Shown: positions 46,158 to 59,194, counted from the stretch's first letter. The stretch: 64,000 bases of DNA from Aphelocoma coerulescens (GCF_041296385.1 NW_027183960.1:2279001-2343000), one strand, 5' to 3'. Made by a program: numbers and translations. Notes: generated from the sequence alone by a model not told the origin.

Positions 46158-47476
46158 GCAAGGGTGGACTTACCCACTTGGAGAGAATGTGATGATGCTC
46201 TAGATATAGTTGCGAAGGAAAGTGCTGCTCACTGGAATGTTTCGCCTAGTTCACAGACTTTAAAAGGACTAGGAAGGCCAACGCCTTGTTCTAGCACTTG
46301 TTCTCTGCGTGCAGCTGCTGGATGTTTGGAAGGGCTTTGGGATCCGCCAGAGGTGGAGGGTAGGATGCTACAGAGAGCTTGAAGGAAAGCGCCTATCTCC
46401 AGGGCCTTTGATGCAGTTCAGCGGGTGCGAGTGGCATGTTGAGCATGTTCATGATGGCACAGAAAAGGTTCTGAAAGAAAGAGGCCGTGCTGAAACTGCC
46501 TTTACTTTTGCAGCTTAGAAACTGCTCAGCCAACAATGAAAAGATTCGTCTTGCTTCCCCCCTACGCGCAGGGTTACATCCTTTTATGTCTCCAAGAGGC
46601 AGGATGCACAGCGGAGCTCTTCCACCAACTGCTTCCACACGACTGGGGCCGCGCCAGCCAAGCGCTTTTTGCCGGGCACTGTCAGCGCTCATGGAAACAA
46701 CCACATGACGGCGCTGCAGACTTGCAAAAGAAGGCCAAGCACCTGGCCCAGCTCGAAACCACCCCAAGGGCAGACAGAGGCAACTTGCAAACGGCCCTGC
46801 ACTCAAATCAACGGTGTCAGGACAAAAAGGTTGCCCTCATCTTCCCCTTCCAAGAGCACACTCTTCTTTACACCACACCTCTTTGGCCCATACAAATCTT
46901 TTCCCTCTCGCAGATTCCGCCCACCAACTTGAAACCATCTGGCAAAAACAGGGCTCAAAACAGTGCCAGCTGAGGAAGATCTTGCTGCCTACAACTTCAC
47001 CTGCACCCCTCAAACTAGCAGCACACACGCTGTTCTCAGCACTCTCCTTCTCAGCTCTAGGTACCATCCTAAGCCTTCCCTCTCCCAGAGTCAGGATCCA
47101 AAGGCAACGGCACCAGGGACTGCTCACACACTGAAGGCACCAGGACAAATAGCTTAAGAGCTTGGCCTTTGCATTCCCACTGACAGCTCAACAGCTCGAA
47201 CCCAGAGAGAGCTCTGCCTGTTGGGAAAAGCCTTTAAAATCCCTAGGAGTACCTGATGTGCACATCCAAACCTGCCTTCCTTGCCAAAGAGAGCAACTAC
47301 AAGCCCATCTCCAAAGAAACGGCATCCCCTCCTCCAAAATACAACACATCCAGCGACTGATCCGCCTCCAGTATTGAATATGTCCAACAATTGCCCCCAC
47401 ACGCACAGGGGCCAGAAGAGAAATGTCTTGCTGGACTATTCCTCCCCACAGTACCTTAACATCTGCTCCAGCAACA
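46158..47476. other. Unrecognised duplicated sequence (copy C)
   Basis: Direct copy of 5521-6839 with a few substitutions. No recognisable gene. Confidence 0.6.
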
Positions 47477-48729
47477 CTGGCACTATGTCCTTGCCTTCCC
47501 AAGGAAAGGCACTCCGAGTCTCTTGGCCTTGCCTTGTCTAGTTCTTCTTAAGCTACCCTTGCTCTGCTTCCTTTGCCTACGTCTGCCTTGCCTCGCACTG
47601 CCTACAACTTGCTGGCTTTGCTTTGCCCGGCCTACCACTCTTTCCCTTGCCTTCCATGCAGGCAAGGCGCTGCAAACCGAGTGCAGGCAATTGTGGGCAA
47701 GTCAAGGGAGAGGTAGGCAAGGCCAGAGCAGTGAGGGGAAAGCAAATGGAGTGGTAGGCAAGAGAAGGCCCAGAAGTTAGAGGCAAGGCTGGCTGTAGGA
47801 AGGAAGGGCCACTGATGGGAAGGCCAGGCAGAAACAGGAAGGGCTCAGCAAGCCAAGGCCCTGGAGGAAAACAGTAGGCAGGTCATGTGCTGGGCATGGC
47901 CGTGCAAAGGAATGCAAGGCTCCAGAGGGCTAGCAGGGCAAGGCAAGGCAACTGTTGTGTTGCCAAGGCAAGGCCAGGCAAGGCAGGTGAGAAGTACATT
48001 CAAGGACTGCTGGTACACAAAAGTGGCCAGGACCAAGTGCTCTGTGTGGCCTTGATCCCGCGTGGGTCATCTCTCCTCTGTACCTAAAAGACTTGAGCTA
48101 CCTGCTTTCCCTTGTATGCAAAAGAACTCTCTTTCTGGTCCCCGAGCTCAAGGGCAAAATGTGAATTGCCCCTCCAAGGTTCAAGACATGCAAGGATTGC
48201 TCCCAGACAAAGGCTGCCCACAGAGATGAGTGTGGCAACATGCGTCCTCCCCTGGTCTTCCTCTCATGGGATCCTGAAACACCGGAGATGCTTGAGAGCT
48301 TTGAGATTCCTCGGAGGAGCAGAAAGGGCAGGGCAAGGCCCAGAAATGTCATTGAAAAGGGGTGTTGAATTCCAGGTGGGGGAGGGGTGAGCAAGGTCAT
48401 GCAAGGCAAGGGAGGGGTTCAAGGGCAAGGCAAGGCAAGTGGTGGCTTTGCGAGGCGAGGCAAGGCAATGAGGGTCCTAGAAGGAAAAGGAAAGGTGAGG
48501 CCAGACCTAGACGAATGTGAAAGGAAGTCAGGTGGGGGATGGGTGAGCAAGTCAGTGCAAGGCAGGGGAGAAAAGGCAGGTTGAGGGAAGGCTACAGAGG
48601 GGGCAGCAAGGAAATGCAAGGCATGGGGAAGCATGCGAGGAGTGGGTGCTGCCAGCCGGTGGGGATGGCAGGGGCGGGGCCACTGCAAGTAGCATGGTGG
48701 GGATGTGGAGGGGGTGTTAGTATGCGGGA
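47477..48729 (+). repeat. GGCAA/TTGCC-rich stretch (copy C)
   Basis: Direct copy of 6840-8092. Confidence 0.75.
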
Positions 48730-48730
48730 G

Positions 48731-48749
48731 GTGTGTGTGTGTGTGTGTG
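48731..48749 (+). repeat. (GT)n microsatellite, 19 nt (copy C)
   Basis: Same length as in A, 8 nt shorter than in B. Confidence 0.95.
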
Positions 48750-48853
48750 CAGTGGAGTGCAGGGTAAGTGCAGGTGTGTGTGTGCGTATACGGGGGTTTT
48801 GTGCCAGGTGCTGTGCCGGGGAGAGCCGTTCCACCGCAAGGAAGGTGTGGGAG

Positions 48854-49296
48854 TGAAAGGAGTAAGATAGATGTGTCTTTACAAAGAGACCGTGTGAATC
48901 TCTCCTTAGACAAGGCTAGGAATTTACAGGGGGGGAAGTAACAGAAGAAAGTATTCGTTCTAGAAACTGTTACTAATCAACAGAGACTGTTGCTCAGCCA
49001 AGGCCCTGCTAAATTCCTGAACCTAGAGCAAGGCAGCAAAGACTTCCTAGCATTAGGAATAGTTTGGTTTTCTTCCTTTTCCATTCCAAAAGGGGAGTGC
49101 ATATTAGAGGGGGGCATAGAGTAGGCAGTTCCGGAAGTCTGTAATTCCCGAGTACCTCAGAGGGTGCTGTTGCCAGGAACTTAGCATCAGAAGGGAGCTG
49201 CATCCCGCAATCATTTGAGAGACTCCATGGCAAAAGCCCCATGGCCTCTCCCTGGAGTTGAAGAATGTTACAGGACTCCTCTGTCTCCTTTTTGGT
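48854..49296 (+). mobile_element. 5' LTR of ERV-old (copy C)
   Basis: Direct copy of 8217-8659. Confidence 0.8.
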
Positions 49297-49506
49297 GGAT
49301 GAAGAAACTCAGAAAGCCACACTTCTGCCAGAACTCTCCAAGATGCCCCCTTTGCTCCCCGTGACTCCATCACTGCCCAGGAAGCTGTCTTTTCTACCGC
49401 AGCAGTTTGACATACAGTTAAAAGTCGTGTGGCAGAGAAAAAAGGCAAGAATTGGTTTCCAAGGGATGGCAAACAAGAGATACCAGAACCTTTGGCCCTA
49501 CCAATA

Positions 49507-50484
49507 TTAAAGCAACTCCATTAAGAGAGTTCTTGCACTTCCTGAGGATTGGCAGAAGCCTATCTCATGATGTATGTTGCTGGGGGTCTTTTTAGACTGG
49601 CAAAAGGAGCTGTTGAAGGTTGCTTGATCTGTGCTAAAGCCAACAGCCAAGTTACAAAGTAACTTGCTAGAGGAGGGAGGCCTTGGGCTGCATGGCCCTT
49701 CCAAAGATGCCAGGTGGATTTTCCGGAGATGCCCCAAGTGGCAAGGCTTAATATCTTCTGGTAATCGTATGTCAGCTAGCAAGGTGGCCAGAAGTATTTC
49801 CAACTACTTCAGTAATGACAGGATCAGTTCTTAAGGCATTTTTGGAACAAATCATTCCAAGATACAGCATTGTAGAAGCAATAGATTCAGATAGGGGAAC
49901 TCATTTTGCAGGAAAGATCCTTCAAGGGGTTTTGGCTTCTTTAGGAACACAATGGAACCTCCATAGGCCCTGGCACCCCCAGAGCTCGGCTCGGGTAGAA
50001 AACAATGAAGAGAGAAATAAACACCTTTTGAAGCTGGTAATAGAAACCAAGATGCCATGGGTAGGGCTTTGGACATTGGCTTTGGTGAGAATGAGGGCCC
50101 AAGCCAGAAGAGAGATTCAGTTATCTCCCTTTCAATCGTTGTTTGCAATTGCCCTGGTAAGTCTCCACCCAGTGGGGGGGGGTAGAGGCAAGTGATGCAT
50201 TTTTAAAACCATCTGTGGCCAGGATCCTGCTTCTTGTGAAACCCCTTCAACAGGAAACTCAGCTGGTGCAAGCCCGGCCTTTGGACTTTGCTGCTTTTAA
50301 CATCCAACCAGGAGATTGAGTCCTAATTAAGGAGTAGAAAGAAGCGCCAGTGCTGGTGAAATGGCGTGGCCCATTCCAAGTGTCACTGACGACAGAAAAC
50401 AGCCGTCAAGTAAGCTGAACACAGGTGAACCCGTCACTCTCGGGTCAAGGTCTCTGAAGCCTCGGAGATTTGCACATCTCAGCT
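49507..50484 (+). pseudogene. ERV-old integrase remnant (copy C)
   Basis: Direct copy of 8870-9850 with the B-type 3-nt deletion near the end of the core frame (126 codons, 49815-50195). Same motifs and breaks as A. Confidence 0.83.
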
Positions 50485-50764
50485 GGAGGAGAAGGCCGGG
50501 AGGCCGTGACTGACACTCTGCAGGAGTGGGCCGGAGCAGTAGGCAGTGCTTCGACATCGGAAGAAGCCCCGCAGTCCTACCTTCAGACCGTCTGCTGAAA
50601 TAGACTGTATAGGCATCCCTCCTCTAGAATCTCCACTCACTTGGGGGCTAATACTTGTGGCCATTTTGTTACGTTAAGTGGTTTCTGTGTCTTCAATTGG
50701 CATAGGTGCTGCAGAAGACAAGGGGAAAATTAGACTAGCTAATTAGATGACACTATTAAAACAT

Positions 50765-51564
50765 TTTCCTTACTAATTCTACTTTGATATGGTCAGCTGA
50801 GTTTAGGCCAGGAGTGGGAGAATCAATTTGCAGCCTTAGGAGAAGAAGTAGCAAAAGTTTTTAACCTTAGCAATTGCTGGCTCTGTGGAGGGCCAGGAGG
50901 ATCTGAAGAGTGGCCATAGTTGGCTAGCCCAGCTGAACCTAAATGGTGGGTCAATGTGAGGGCCACAGTGGGATGGGATTTGGGGCCAAAGAAGGAAGTT
51001 CATGGCCACTTCATTCTTCTCCAACAGGCACTTATTGCCTAAATAGGATAGGGCGTGTCTATGTAGGAAAAGGCAATTGTCAATTGACTTTCCCTCTGGG
51101 CTTGAACAACTGGGTTTGGACCCCCAATTGCCCTCCTTCCAATTGTTCCAAATATCAAGGCAAATGCAATCAAATACCTGTTCGGCTCACTAACAGTAGC
51201 TGCGTAAGGCGTTCTTATCACACTTACCAAAAATATTTGGAAGCCTGTAAAGCAATGGGGAGGGACAAGGGGTTTTTTTGACCACCTGTTTTTGAGCAGT
51301 CCCCACAAAAATTCCACAAGTAGAAGACATGTTGTTTGTGATTATCAGTGGGAATGGCCACACCGGATTGGAACTCAAAGCCTTTTAGTGAGTTCTGCTC
51401 CAAATCCAACCAAGCAGCTTGCAGATGTAAATGTAGGTGGGAACCCTGTGCGGGAGCTTGGAAATGCAAATGCTGGGACCCTTATGGTGGGGCAACTCTT
51501 GTTGGAGGACCGTTAGGCCCGGGAATCCTGCTGTATTTTGAGCCACCAATTGATGACCATGGGT
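50765..51564 (+). pseudogene. ERV-old envelope SU remnant (copy C)
   Basis: Direct copy of 10131-10930 with B-type variants (CWLCGGP and the small indels near 50960-51045). Confidence 0.8.
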
Positions 51565-51614
51565 AGGTTCCTTTGCTAATGGAACACGGGCTTTGAAAGG
51601 ACAGTATTGGATTT

Positions 51615-52354
51615 GTGGCCAACATGCTTAGCTCAGGTTACCTCCAAACTGGTCAGGGATATGGTATATTTAGTAGACTGTTGTTCTTTTTGCTACTACA
51701 AGTTCTGGGAAATCGCTTAGGAATCAAAATCTGTGATGATTTAATTAGAGAAAAGCAGTCAGCTGATGCAGCCCTGGCTGGAGGGAGCACCCCAAAACGG
51801 GGAAATGATGAACGGCCAACAGAACAAGTTACCCAACACGATGGACCAGCCCCTTGGAAACCTAAGGAATTAATCCCAGATGCCTGGGAACCCATTTATC
51901 ATTTGAAGGAGATAATTAGGTTACAAGCTGTCTCGGAAATAATTACCAACCAGCCAGCCACAGCGCTTGACCTTTTTGCTGAGCAACCCACTTAAATGAG
52001 GAAAGCGGTATTTCAACATTGGATGGTATTAGATTATCTGTTGGCAGAAGAAGGAGGAGTTTGTGGGAAATTAAATGACTCGAGCTGCTGTTTGCAAGCA
52101 GATGACAGCAGAAAAGTGGTCAAACAAATAACAAAGGAAATAACGTCAGCTCGTGGACCTGTCCAAATGTTGAAAGGATGGGGATGGGACATGTTTTCAT
52201 GGTTAACTGGCCAGCTCTGGGCTAAATGAATACGATTCCTCCTCTTACATGCTATAGCAACTCTCATCTTTTTACCATGTGTGACACCATGCTGGCGGCA
52301 GCTCTTTCAGCAGGTGCTCAAGGGGATGCCGCTAGCAGCCATGCCTACCTGATC
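51615..52354 (+). pseudogene. ERV-old envelope TM remnant (copy C)
   Basis: Direct copy of 10981-11720 with the B-type longer second piece (51996-52229, ending SWLTGQLWAK). The C-X7-CC motif is conserved. Confidence 0.85.
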
Positions 52355-52495
52355 CAGAAATGACTACAAAAGGACAGAAAAGGATGTCACTGCAAATAAT
52401 AGCAAAACCCAAGAAGACTCCAGAAGAAAAAAATTAAATCCATGGTAATTAAGGTTTGTAAAGACAAATACAGAGCAAATAAAAAGAGGAGGGAT

Positions 52496-52958
52496 TAAAA
52501 GGAATGAGATGGATGAGTCTTTACAAAGAGACCGTGTGAATCGGCCTGTAGACAAGGCTAGGAAGTTATGGCTAGTGAAGTAACAGAAGAAACTAGGAGT
52601 TCTCTAGAACTGTTACTAATCATCAGAGACTGTTGATTAATCAAGGCCGTGTTAAATTCCTGAACCTAGAGCAAGGCAACAAAGACTTAAGAGCATTAGG
52701 AATGGGGTTCTTTTCTTTCTTCTCGATGCCAAGAGGGGGGTGCATATTAGAGGGGGGCGCATAGAGTAGGCAGTTCCGGAAGTCTGTATCTCCCGAATAC
52801 CTCAGCCAGTGGGGAAAAGGAAGAGGGTGCTGTGGCCGGGAACTTGGCATCAAAAGGGGGCTGCATCCCGCAACCGTTTGACAGACGCCATGGGAAAAGC
52901 CCCATGGACTCTCCCTGTAGTCGAAGAATGTTGCAGGACTCCTCTGTCTCCTTTTCGG
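52496..52958 (+). mobile_element. 3' LTR of ERV-old (copy C)
   Basis: Direct copy of 11862-12324. Confidence 0.8.
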
Positions 52959-52963
52959 ATATA

Positions 52964-53954
52964 AACCTCAGGCATCGTGGATTAATTTTCCCTAACGGCA
53001 GCGACCTGCCGCGTGGTCTCCGTGCTCCTCTCCAGCCCCCCGGAACGTGTAAAATAGTTCCCAGCGGCTCCCACCGTGCGTTGCAGACGGCTGCGCGGCC
53101 CCGGGGCTGCCCGCAGTGCTCCCCTGCCCCGCCAGGGCTGCCCGCGGGCTGCGGAGCCGCCTCGCCACCGGCGCGGCCAGGGCTGGGGCCCTTCTCGACA
53201 GCAGCCGAGGGGCTGCGGAGCGGGCGGCTGCCGGACGATCAGCTATTTTATGCCGCGCGGTGCTGCCGCCTCCATCTAGCTCTCCATCGCGCCGCCGCCC
53301 GCCGCCCGCCTGGCGCGCTCACGCTCGGCCGCGCTCGCCGCCCGCCCAGCCTCGCCGGAAGCTCTCCCGCCCGGGCTGTGCCCCGGCTCCGCCGGCAGCT
53401 CGGCAGGGCCCGGCCGCACGCGTGCTGCGTGGCTCGGAGCAGCCGCGTTGCGCCGCAGGCGACGGGGAAGGCGGGGCGGGCCGGCGCCATCGTGGTAGCG
53501 CGAGGAGAGGAGCGCCCGGGCGGGGCGGCGAGCGGCGCGGCGGTGAGCGCTTCTGCTTCCTGTCGCTCGGCGGCCGCCCACGGCAGGTGCCGTGTGACCC
53601 CGCGGAGCGGCGGGGCCGGCCGGGCGGTGCGCGGCGAGGCTTTCGGCCAGCGGCGGCCACAGCGAGAGGCTGCTGGCACTGCCCGTGCCGGTGGAGAGAG
53701 CGGGGATCCGAGGCCGGCCTTCCCCGGGCGACGAGGGGAGGCCGCCTTTGCCGCGCTGCCCTCCGTGCAGCATGTGGCCGATTCCGGCGAACCCGGGGTC
53801 TCCGCAGCGGCGCGGGCGGGAGGGAGTGGGGAGCGCGCTCGGTGCCGTGCCGGCCGCTCCCGGCCAGCGCTGCGCTGCGCCGAGGCGTTTTCCCGCCCGT
53901 CCTGGGAAGGACATAAGCGACACCGTAGTTGGAGCTTAGCTGTCAGGGGGTACA
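52964..53954. promoter_or_regulatory. CpG-rich block, copy C
   Basis: Direct copy of 12330-13320 with a few substitutions. Confidence 0.55.
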
Positions 53955-53959
53955 ACTTC

Positions 53960-53963
53960 CCTC
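53960..53963. other. Empty pre-integration site of ERV-young (copy C)
   Basis: CCTC between ACAACTTC and CATTGG, uninterrupted. It defines the 4-bp duplication in copy A. Confidence 0.88.
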
Positions 53964-56164
53964 CATTGGCGACCTCCTTTTCCCTCTGATTCAGCTACCT
54001 TGTGGTAGGTGCGATGGTGCTGAAGAAGGGTGGCGGCTTGGCACAGTTGCTGTCATAGGTGGTGCGAGAGCTCCACGCAAGGAGCTTTGAGTGGCATGTG
54101 TGAGGGTAGGAGGGTACGGCACCCATAGCTGAAGGCAAAAAAGGTCAGGGCATGTCATCAGCCGCAGTCGTGCTAAGTTGTTCATCTTTGCAAACTGCTT
54201 GCCGAGTTGTTCCTTTCTTAGGTAATGGGGGCTTGTATCAACCAGAACTGCAAATGGTCAGTATTTGCAGAGAAGGTTACTTGGACTGTTGTTGAAGTGA
54301 GTGTAGCAGTTTCTATGGCATTCTGCAAAAAAAGTGACAGGTCTCCCTGTGTTCCCCAGTTCTTAACAAAGATGAAGTTAACAAACCCCTGAAAAGAGGT
54401 TTTGCAAAACTTCAGGGATATTTTCCTACTAGTACTGTAGAGACAACCATAGTCACCTTGTCTTTCCAAAAGTGAAGGTTCCCTATTTTTGTCCAAGAGC
54501 ATCAAGTGCTTTTGATCAGCGTTTGTGTGCATGTATTAGCCTCGTTCTTGCTCTTCCTTGGAGAACTTTTACAATACTCACATGATCTGTGTAGGCTGCA
54601 GACTGCAGTGGTGAACTTCAAGGCTTCCAGCAGAAGGGAGATGCTATCCACATTTTGGATTCTCCTTAGCCTGAACCTTCAACGTCCAAGGCTTCACTTT
54701 TCAAGCAGTTGGAAGAGCTCCAAATTAAGACATGAACAGGTCTTAATTGACCTTGCCACCGCCTCAGTTAGTCAAGTAATGCTGTGCATTGGATTTGACT
54801 AGTGCAACATGTGCTTAAAATATGTAGAGTAACTCCTCGATTACCCTCTCAGAAGGGTTGGAATGGAGAACAAGGAGTTCCCAAGACAAATATTTGGTGT
54901 ACGAGGAGTAGAATTTAGGAGTTGATTGCAGAGCACTGCATGCACAAATGTCTAAGGAGAATCCATCTTTTGATGTCCCATCTATGCTTGTTCTCATTTG
55001 AAATCCTGCACATTCTGCAGGCTGGTTTTGTTAGGCTTGGGGCTGGGGAAGGAGTGATGGTGGGGGAGGAGTGGGTGTTGGTTTTGGGTTATTTTTTTGT
55101 TTCCAGAATAGTGTACACAGAACTTGTGCCCAAAACCAGCAGTAGGAAACAATGCAGGTATAAAAGAAGGTCACAGAAATGTCAGATAATACGAATCTGA
55201 AAGCGCTTCAGTATTTTACTCAGGAGTTTCACTCTAACAAGGTGATTTTCCTTCACAGAAATGTAGTGGCAGGCTTATGCCATGCTAGAAGTGATGACCT
55301 TTCTCTGCCCCAAATTGAGCAGCAAAAGGTTTTGGCTCTTAATTTGAACCCCTGAGCCAGCTGTGTTTCAGGCTGCAGAAGCTGCAGCTGTTGTGGCAGA
55401 CGCGGGGTGCAGCCCTGCCTGCCAGTTCCGAGCTGGCCTGCGCTGGTGGCAGCCGTCAGCGCCCGGGGTCCCCTGTGCCACCCATGCCAGGGCTCTGCCT
55501 GCCTGCCTCGCAGCCCTGGTAGCCTCAGGGAAACATCGCACTACTCCATCTGCTTTAAAAACAAACAAGCAAACAAAAAGCTCCCTGTAAATATATGTAG
55601 AAGTCTTGAAACTAATTCTCAGCGCTTGCTCGGAGTTTGTTGATGGAGCAAATGGATTTTGGATAAACTGCTATTGCTAGTACTACTTAGGTTCCTAAAC
55701 TTCAGAAGGGAGGCTATGGTGGTCACGTACCCCTGAGGAATGTTGGGAACAGTAAGACAGCTCAGTCATTTCAAGGTGGCCAGAAAATGGGTGTGGCAGT
55801 GGAGTGGACACTCTGTGAGTAGGTAGCCTTAAGTCATGTAACGACATGCACTTCAGTGGGAATTTTGCATCAACACCAAGAGATTGTGTCATGATGTGTT
55901 GCGTAACAACAAATTGGGCCAAAATTCTGCTGATTTTGACCAAGGTGGATGGGCCACCTTCACTTAAGCTGGCAAAGGGACATAAGTCAATGATGTTTGA
56001 AAAACAGCCATGAAACATAGCCCCTTTAGTTTGTTGCTCTGTTGCAAGTCTGCAAAGCTCTGTTGACAGGTCATTGGAAGTAGCTGTTGGAATCTAAGTG
56101 CAGTTGGACGCTTTGTCAGTCAGCATCAGCAGGAGGCTTAACGGTTTAGGTTGAGAGGTGGTGC
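53964..56164. other. Outer flank of the palindrome (right arm)
   Basis: The first part (to 54688) matches 23422-24130 and 29684-30408; the rest matches 28208-29683 only. No gene is recognised. The preserved 104-codon minus frame is at 54218-54532. Confidence 0.5.
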
Positions 56165-56167
56165 CTA

Positions 56168-56796
56168 AACCTAAATGGTGGGTCAATGTGAGGGCCCACA
56201 GTGGGATGGGATTTGGGGCCAAAGAAGGAAGTTCACGGCCACTTCATTCTTCTCCAACAGGCACTTATTGCCTAATAGGATAGGGCGTGTCTATGTAGGA
56301 AAAGGCAATTGTCAATTGACTTTCCCTCTGGGCTTGAACAACTGGGTTTGGACCCCCAATTGCCCTCCTTCCAATTGTTCCAAATATCAAGGCAAATGCA
56401 ATCAAATACCTGTTCGGCTCACTAACAGTAGCTGCGTAAGGCGTTCTTATCACACTTACCAAAAATATTTGGAAGCCTGTAAAGCAATGGGGAGGGACAA
56501 GGGGTTTTTTTGACCACCTGTTTTTGAGCAGTCCCCACAAAAATTCCACAAGTAGAAGACATGTTGTTTGTGATTATCAGTGGGAATGGCCACACCGGAT
56601 TGGAACTCAAAGCCTTTTAGTGAGTTCTGCTCCAAATCCAACCAAGCAGCTTGCAGATGTAAATGTAGGTGGGAACCCTGTGCGGGAGCTTGGAAATGCA
56701 AATGCTGGGACCCTTATGGTGGGGCAACTCTTGTTGGAGGACCGTTAGGCCCGGGAATCCTGCTGTATTTTGAGCCACCAATTGATGACCATGGGT
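56168..56796 (+). pseudogene. ERV-old envelope SU remnant, truncated (copy D)
   Basis: Copy of A 10302-10930. The 5' part, including the CxxC, is missing because the duplication breakpoint lies here. Variants are A-type. Confidence 0.82.
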
Positions 56797-56846
56797 AGGT
56801 TCCTTTGCTAATGGAACACGGGCTTTGAAAGGACAGTATTGGATTT

Positions 56847-57586
56847 GTGGCCAACATGCTTAGCTCAGGTTACCTCCAAACTGGTCAGGGATATGGTATA
56901 TTTAGTAGACTGTTGTTCTTTTTGCTACTACAAGTTCTGGGAAATCGCTTAGGAATCAAAATCTGTGATGATTTAATTAGAGAAAAGCAGTCAGCTGATG
57001 CAGCCCTGGCTGGAGGGAGCACCCCAAAACGGGGAAATGATGAACGGCCAACAGAACAAGTTACCCAACACGATGGACCAGCCCCTTGGAAACCTAAGGA
57101 ATTAATCCCAGATGCCTGGGAACCCATTTATCATTTGAAGGAGATAATTAGGTTACAAGCTGTCTCGGAAATAATTACCAACCAGCCAGCCACAGCGCTT
57201 GACCTTTTTGCTGAGCAACCCACTTAAATGAGGAAAGCGGTATTTCAACATTGGATGGTATTAGATTATCTGTTGGCAGAAGAAGGAGGAGTTTGTGGGA
57301 AATTAAATGACTCGAGCTGCTGTTTGCAAGCAGATGACAGCGGAAAAGTGGTCAAACAAATAACAAAGGAAATAACGTCAGCTCGTGGACCTGTCCAAAT
57401 GTTGAAAGGATGGGAATGGGACATATTTTCATAGTTAACTGGCCAGCTATGGGCTAAATGAATACGATTTCTCCTCTTATATGCTATCGCAATTCTCATC
57501 TTTTTACCATGCGGGACACCATGCTGGCTGCAGCTCTTTCAGCAGGTGCTCAAGGGGATGCCGCTAGCAGCCATGCCTACCTGATC
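56847..57586 (+). pseudogene. ERV-old envelope TM remnant (copy D)
   Basis: Copy of A 10981-11720, including the A-specific TAG (57432-57434). It is otherwise as described for copy A. Confidence 0.85.
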
Positions 57587-57726
57587 CAGAAATGACTACA
57601 AAAGGACAGAAAAGAATGTCACTGCAAATAATAGCAAAACCCAAGAAGACTCCAGAAGAAAAAATTAAATCCATGGTAATTAAGGTTTGTAAAGACAAAT
57701 ACAGAGCAAATAAAAAGAGGAGGGAT

Positions 57727-58189
57727 TAAAAGGAATGAGATGGATGAGTCTTTACAAAGAGACCGTGTGAATCGGCCTGTAGACAAGGCTAGGAAGTTAT
57801 GGCTAGTGAAGTAACAGAAGAAACTAGGAGTTCTCTAGAACTGTTACTAATCATCAGAGACTGTTGATTAATCAAGGCCGTGTTAAATTCCTGAACCTAG
57901 AGCAAGGCAACAAAGACTTAAGAGCATTAGGAATGGGGTTCTTTTCTTTCTTCTCGATGCCAAGAGGGGGGTGCATATTAGAGGGGGGCGCATAGAGTAG
58001 GCAGTTCCGGAAGTCTGTATCTCCCGAATACCTCAGCCAGTGGGGAAAAGGAAGAGGGTGCTGTGGCCGGGAACTTGGCATCAAAAGGGGGCTGCATCCC
58101 GCAACCGTCTGACAGACGCCATGGGAAAAGCCCCATGGACTCTCCCTGTAGTCGAAGAATGTTGCAGGACTCCTCTGTCTCCTTTTCGG
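57727..58189 (+). mobile_element. 3' LTR of ERV-old (copy D)
   Basis: Copy of 11862-12324. A one-base loss in the upstream A-run (near 57660) shifts the offset to A from 45866 to 45865. Confidence 0.8.
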
Positions 58190-58194
58190 ATATA

Positions 58195-59185
58195 AACCTC
58201 AGGCATCGTGGATTAATTTTCCCTAACGGCAGCGACCTGCCGCGTGGTCTCCGTGCTCCTCTCCAGCCCCCCGGAACGTGTAAAATAGTTCCCAGCGGCT
58301 CCCACCGCGCGTTGCAGACGGCTGCGCGGCCCCGGGGCTGCCCGCAGTGCTCCCCTGCCCCGCCAGGGCTGCCCGCGGGCTGCGGAGCCGCCTCGCCACC
58401 GGCGCGGCCAGGGCTGGGGCCCTTCTCGACAGCAGCCGAGGGGCTGCGGAGCGGGCGGCTGCCGGACGATCAGCTATTTTATGCCGCGCGGTGCTGCCGC
58501 CTCCATCTAGCTCTCCATCGCGCCGCCGCCCGCCGCCCGCCTGGCGCGCTCACGCTCGGCCGCGCTCGCCGCCCGCCCAGCCTCGCCGGAAGCTCTCCCG
58601 CCCGGGCTGTGCCCCGGCTCCGCCGGCAGCTCGGCAGGGCCCGGCCGCACGCGTGCTGCGTGGCTCGGAGCAGCCGCGTTGCGCCGCAGGCGACGGGGAA
58701 GGCGGGGCGGGCCGGCGCCATCGTGGTAGCGCGAGGAGAGGAGCGCCCGGGCGGGGCGGCGAGCGGCGCGGCGGTGAGCGCTTCTGCTTCCTGTCGCTCG
58801 GCGGCCGCCCACGGCAGGTGCCGTGTGACCCCGCGGAGCGGCGGGGCCGGCCGGGCGGTGCGCGGCGAGGCTTTCGGCCAGCGGCGGCCACAGCGAGAGG
58901 CTGCTGGCACTGCCCGTGCCGGTGGAGAGAGCGGGGATCCGAGGCCGGCCTTCCCCGGGCGACGAGGGGAGGCCGCCTTTGCCGCGCTGCCCTCCGTGCA
59001 GCATGTGGCCGATTCCGGCGAACCCGGGGTCTCCGCAGCGGCGCGGGCGGGAGGGAGTGGGGAGCGCGCTCGGTGCCGTGCCGGCCGCTCCCGGCCAGCG
59101 CTGCGCTGCGCCGAGGCGTTTTCCCGCCCGTCCTGGGAAGGACATAAGCGACACCGTAGTTGGAGCTTAGCTGTCAGGGGGAACA
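58195..59185. promoter_or_regulatory. CpG-rich block, copy D
   Basis: Copy of 12330-13320, again ending a few bases before an ERV-young LTR. Confidence 0.55.
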
Positions 59186-59194
59186 ACTTCTCTC

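Larger units (their letters stand above)
28208..56164. repeat. Large palindrome: ~10.95-kb arms, ~6.0-kb spacer
   Basis: Left arm 28208-39168, right arm 45212-56164, centre near 42190. Equivalent positions sum to 84372 in the outer part and 84380 in the inner part; the 8-nt step is the (CA)n tract, 27 nt in the left arm and 19 nt in the right. Both arms contain the unknown outer flank, CpG-rich block, ERV-old, GGCAA-rich stretch and part of the diverged satellite unit. The spacer is entirely satellite. Confidence 0.93.
45212..56164 (+). repeat. Segmental duplication copy C
   Basis: Direct copy of A from about A position 4575 onward, and the mirror of B. It has the empty ERV-young site at 53960-53963. 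Near-identity to B begins at about 45212, inside the diverged satellite unit, and ends at 56164, where the sequence jumps into copy D. Confidence 0.95.
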
